The notes under the pieces: model-generated
Told to the model about the DNA's origin: nothing
What the model saw: the letters and a program-made list of their open reading frames with translations, nothing else
Databases searched by the model: none
In this document: positions 61,376 to 64,000 of the stretch, piece after piece
Position numbering within the stretch: position 1 is the first letter of the stretch
Layout: every line of letters begins with the position of its first letter
Program-made: the position numbers and the translations under genes
NCBI GenBank assembly: GCA_964030475.1
Contig: CAXIPT010000002.1
Span: 11,426,359-11,490,358 of the forward strand
Direction of reading: 5' to 3'
Source of the DNA: Tethya wilhelma
Lineage: Eukaryota; Porifera; Demospongiae; Tethyida; Tethyidae
DNA: 64,000 nt

Positions 61376-61665
61376 ATATATATATATATGCAGAAATTGT
61401 CCGAGAGATTTTCACCGATCACGGTATCCCCAGCACTGATGGAAGGGCATTTTCTCCACATTTAACAATAGCAAAAGTGACTCGAAAATCAATCAATAAA
61501 GGATCGGCGAAGAAAATTCCACCTAAAGCTTATTCTGATCTGTTGTCAATGGAGTTTGGTAGTCAGGAGATTCGTGGATTGGAACTGTTATCAATGAATT
61601 TACCCAAACAAGCTGATGAGTATTACCACTCATTTCGACATTGCTTGTTTAGCAAATATCAGTGA
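59915..61665 (+). CDS. AKAP7-type 2H phosphoesterase, long form
   Basis: Three exons (59915-61062, 61122-61288, 61394-61665) give about 528 residues. The first 300 are acidic, Ser/Thr/Glu-rich and disordered, then comes a basic stretch KKKGRRDKKSKKERK that should direct it to the nucleus. The C-terminal 210 residues form a 2H phosphoesterase domain of the AKAP7/AKAP18 central-domain type. Both His-x-Thr motifs are present (SHLTLMVF and PHLTIAKV), with NAFVAICIPS, FSGIGNF and a KIEEGPS strand. Relatives hydrolyse 2',5'-oligoadenylate or 2'-5'/cyclic phosphodiester bonds; activity here is inferred. No PKA-binding helix was looked for in detail. ATG 59915 is the first in frame; the untranslated exon lies in promoter copy B. 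A shorter tandem copy follows. Confidence 0.85.
61343..61390. repeat. (GT)n(AT)n tract in the long 2H gene
   Basis: GT then AT repeats ending at the acceptor ATATGCAG of the last exon. Confidence 0.9.
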
Positions 61666-61997
61666 TATGTATGCAGTGTAAGCTTGCATTAACATTTTCT
61701 TAGCATAATAACATTTTGTTTTTGTTTTTTATTGTTACTTTTGTATAATCTTCAATGCATCACATCCGTAACACTGCAATAATTGTACTATGACCTCAGT
61801 GTTGATTACCTATAGACAGGTCTTGCCAAGCCGCCCTTAGCGCATGCATCCAGTGATGGTCCATTGGGATGTGAGTCTCTACTCCTACACTAGCCGTTGA
61901 CAGACAACAAAATACCAGTGACATTCCTGCAATAACTTCCTATAATGCCACCCATGGCCAAGACACAGCATAGACCTAGATCAGTGCCAAGACAGAG
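61666..61997. other. spacer between the two 2H phosphoesterase genes
   Basis: 3' flank of the long gene and 5' flank of the short one. No exon seen. Confidence 0.4.
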
Positions 61998-62762
61998 ATG
62001 GCTGCTAGAATTTACCATGGTAGAAGAAGACAAGATCACACAGATACTCGACCAAATGCCTTTGTAGCTATCTGTATTCCATCTGGTGAAATTCGACGTA
62101 ACATAGAAGCAGTGCAACAAAAGATGCTGGAAACTGATAGAAGATTGAAGTGGACATTTGTGTCAGAAAAGAAAAGCCATCTGACTCTGATGGTGTTTCG
62201 ATTGGTCACTGATGATGAGATAAAAAGGTGTGCAGATGTTATAAAGTTTATCTTGATCAAAATTAATTTTGTAGGGCAAAAGAAGCACTAGTGATGGCAA
62301 CAGAGAGAATAGAATCAAGCTTGATGCTAGCAAAAGATCCTCTGGTGATCAAATTCAGTGGAATTGGTAACTTCTCCGAGGCTACTAATGTTGTATTTGG
62401 GAAGATTGAAGAAGGCCCCTCTAAGGAAAGGCTCATGAAAATAGCAGGTTAGTATGCATAGTCACACATAATCAAAAGTTTTGATTGTATCTTTGTGGGT
62501 ACGTCTGCAAAATTGTGTAGAAATTGTCCGAGAGGTTTTCACTGATCATGGTATTCCCACCACGGACACCAGGCCATTTTCTCCACATCTGACAATAGCA
62601 AAAGGAGCTGAGAGTATTCCACCTGGTGCCTATTCTAATCTATTGTCAATGGAGTTTGGCAGTCAGGAGATTTGTGGATTAGAACTACTGTCGATGAGTT
62701 TACCCGAACAAGTGGATGGGTATTACCACTGCTTTCAACATTGCCTGTTTAGTAATAACTAA
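61998..62762 (+). CDS. AKAP7-type 2H phosphoesterase, short tandem copy
   Basis: Three exons with the same phases as the upstream gene (61998-62227, 62275-62447, 62521-62762), about 214 residues. It is essentially the bare 2H domain: NAFVAICIPSGEIRRNIEAV, SHLTLMVFRL, FSGIGNF, PHLTIAKG. The long acidic N-terminus and the Lys-rich nuclear signal are missing, replaced by MAARIYHGRRRQDHTDTRP. An internal Lys-rich loop (RKSINKGSAKK) is also lost. Both catalytic His-x-Thr pairs remain, so it could be active and, by its lack of the basic stretch, cytoplasmic. Clearly a tandem duplicate with its own start. Confidence 0.85.
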
Positions 62763-63248
62763 GCAATAACTATTATTTTTAAAACACAGAATAATTATAT
62801 ATTTTTTTAGATTGTCAAGGTAAACTGATAACTTTATGTAGCAAGACCCCTTCCCCCACGTCACATTTTGCCTATATACTCTTTCCTGCAGTGCAGGAGG
62901 AATCTGACTATGGCAGACTATAGCATGACATTTTATTTTGTCAGCAAATGTTGTTCTGCAAAATTGTGTGTACATGCATATAATAATATATTGTCTACAT
63001 GTCTATATATCTAGCCTTGTAAACCAGGCCCTCCTCACACTTTATATTCTTAAGTGATAGCTTCATAAACCAGGCCTTCCCTAGTCTCGCGGGCCAGACC
63101 CTCATCCCAACAAGCATCCACAATAGTCATTTTATATTTCGGCAAAACTGTGAAACAACTGAACACTCTTCAAAATTGGTGATACACAATGTCACATACC
63201 AACAGCAATAGCAACAATCCTTCAAATTATGAGTCAATATGTATCAGT
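62763..63248. other. convergent 3' spacer, 2H gene and RPL31
   Basis: AT-rich; no coding exon seen. Direct repeats of the phrase AAACCAGGCC(C/T)TCC occur near 63021-63090. Confidence 0.4.
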
Positions 63249-63620
63249 TCAGTCGTCTGCACTGTCCACTGTTGTGGTCACGAGATTCTTGAATGTATCA
63301 ACCGGTACATATGTGACTAACGTATAAAACTTGTGGACTGAGTCTTCATCCTCATTTCTCTTTCGATGACACCGCACACGGATACGAAAGGGTACGTTTC
63401 TCACGCCTCTCGCCCATACAGCCTTATTCAGTTTAGTATCAACCCTTACGTCGGGTGTCTTCATTTGCTTCTCGGCGAATTTCTTGATAGCTTTGACAGC
63501 TCTAGGAGCGCGTCTTTTGAACCCTACGCCATGAAGGTACTTGTGAAGATGAATAGTGTACTCTCTGGTTACAACTTCCTTCAAAGTGGACCGGCTCTTC
63601 TTGTCACCCTTAGGAGCCAT
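63249..63620 (-). CDS. RPL31: ribosomal protein L31 (eL31)
   Basis: Large-subunit protein near the polypeptide exit tunnel. A single uninterrupted frame of 123 residues: [74 protein letters not shown] and [10 protein letters not shown] follow human RPL31 throughout. The coding part has no introns, unusual for this window, but the intact frame and the shared divergent promoter argue for a working gene rather than a dead retrocopy. Confidence 0.97.
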   Translation of the reverse strand: MAPKGDKKSRSTLKEVVTREYTIHLHKYLHGVGFKRRAPRAVKAIKKFAEKQMKTPDVRVDTKLNKAVWARGVRNVPFRIRVRCHRKRNEDEDSVHKFYTLVTYVPVDTFKNLVTTTVDSADD

Positions 63621-63654
63621 TTTGAGACAACGTGGTCAGAGGACTCTTGCCAAC

Positions 63655-63666
63655 TGCGCATGCGCA
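63655..63666. promoter_or_regulatory. NRF-1 type palindrome in a bidirectional promoter
   Basis: TGCGCATGCGCA, a perfect match to the NRF-1 palindrome, lies in the 120-bp spacer between RPL31 (-) and the next gene (+), the classical place for this factor in housekeeping promoters. Confidence 0.65.
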
Positions 63667-63740
63667 TAAAATAGAGGACGTAAGGTGCGTCTGTGGGAGT
63701 GGTCATCTATTACCGAAGCTTCGAAGAAGAAAGCAGCAAG

Positions 63741-64000
63741 ATGTCGGTTGGTAGTGCTGGAACTCCAACGGACGACCCTGAAGACAGTGTCTTCTCTGGT
63801 TCTGCTAAACCGAAGCGACTTCTCGGTGTAGACGAAGGAGCTTGGCGTGGTCATCATGGCAGGTTTTTCTCGACAGACTCTGCTCAAAGTGAATTTGTTG
63901 AAGTGCCCCACTATCTGGCCCAAAAGGCCAACACACACATTGAGCATCTATCTCTCCTGGACGTATTCACAAAGCCACACATTGTCAGGAATACTGGCAT
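63741..64000 (+). CDS. 5' part of an unrecognised gene, cut by the window end
   Basis: An open frame from ATG at 63741 to the window edge gives at least 86 residues: MSVGSAGTPTDDPEDSVFSG, KPKRLLGVDEGAWRGHHGRF, then VEVPHYLAQKANTHIEHLSL. No stop or obvious donor before the end. The region is polar, with no signal peptide or membrane span yet. Head-to-head with RPL31 at 120 bp. I do not recognise the family. Confidence 0.6.
   Translation, partial: MSVGSAGTPTDDPEDSVFSGSAKPKRLLGVDEGAWRGHHGRFFSTDSAQSEFVEVPHYLAQKANTHIEHLSLLDVFTKPHIVRNTG

Noticed and set aside
1..64000. tRNA, rRNA or CRISPR arrays
   Set aside because: No cloverleaf with a GGTTCGA-type loop, no rRNA blocks and no spaced repeat array was found by eye; the genome is eukaryotic.

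Overview
This is animal nuclear DNA: intron-rich genes with canonical GT-AG splice sites, mostly short introns, AT-rich spacers and many (CA)n/(GT)n and (GA)n microsatellites. Gene content is metazoan: receptor tyrosine kinases, a ferrochelatase with the animal iron-sulfur cysteines, a Dixin with a DIX domain, an LEDGF-like protein with PWWP and integrase-binding-type domains, coronin and ERGIC-53. The compact layout and the lineage-specific tyrosine kinase cluster suggest a sponge, probably a demosponge. That placement is inference; nothing here names a species.

Layout. 0.4-6.7 kb: a Rab GTPase (-) diverges from ferrochelatase (+), whose first three coding exons are present twice. 7.8-19.6 kb: two paralogous receptor tyrosine kinases (+), followed by a third, partial copy holding only the last five kinase exons. 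20.1-25.5 kb: DDX24-type helicase (-) and a small EF-hand gene (+) with start codons about 35 bp apart. 26.1-27.6 kb: a two-LDLa-domain membrane protein (+). 27.8-34.8 kb: coronin (-), with a duplicated 3' end, divergent from cysteine dioxygenase (+). 35.3-41.8 kb: LEDGF/HDGF-like protein (-) with a very long acidic exon. 42.2-52.6 kb: Dixin (-), divergent from LMAN1/ERGIC-53 (+, 53.1-56.7 kb). 57.1-62.8 kb: COX7C (-), an intronless REase/kinase-like orphan gene (-), and two tandem AKAP7-type 2H phosphoesterase genes (+). 63.2-64 kb: ribosomal protein L31 (-), divergent from a gene that runs off the window.

The genes are mostly unrelated housekeeping and signalling genes, often in head-to-head pairs. 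The unusual material is structural: (i) three direct tandem duplications of 0.86-2.03 kb, each carrying part of a gene, which may be real or uncollapsed haplotypes; (ii) a duplicated COX7C promoter and first exon that bracket the intronless orphan gene; (iii) a GT microsatellite inside an EF-hand coding exon; (iv) several MITE-like inverted-repeat elements in introns with TA target sites; (v) microsatellites abutting or forming splice sites. Exon coordinates were derived by hand from splice consensus and reading-frame continuity; no transcript data were available.
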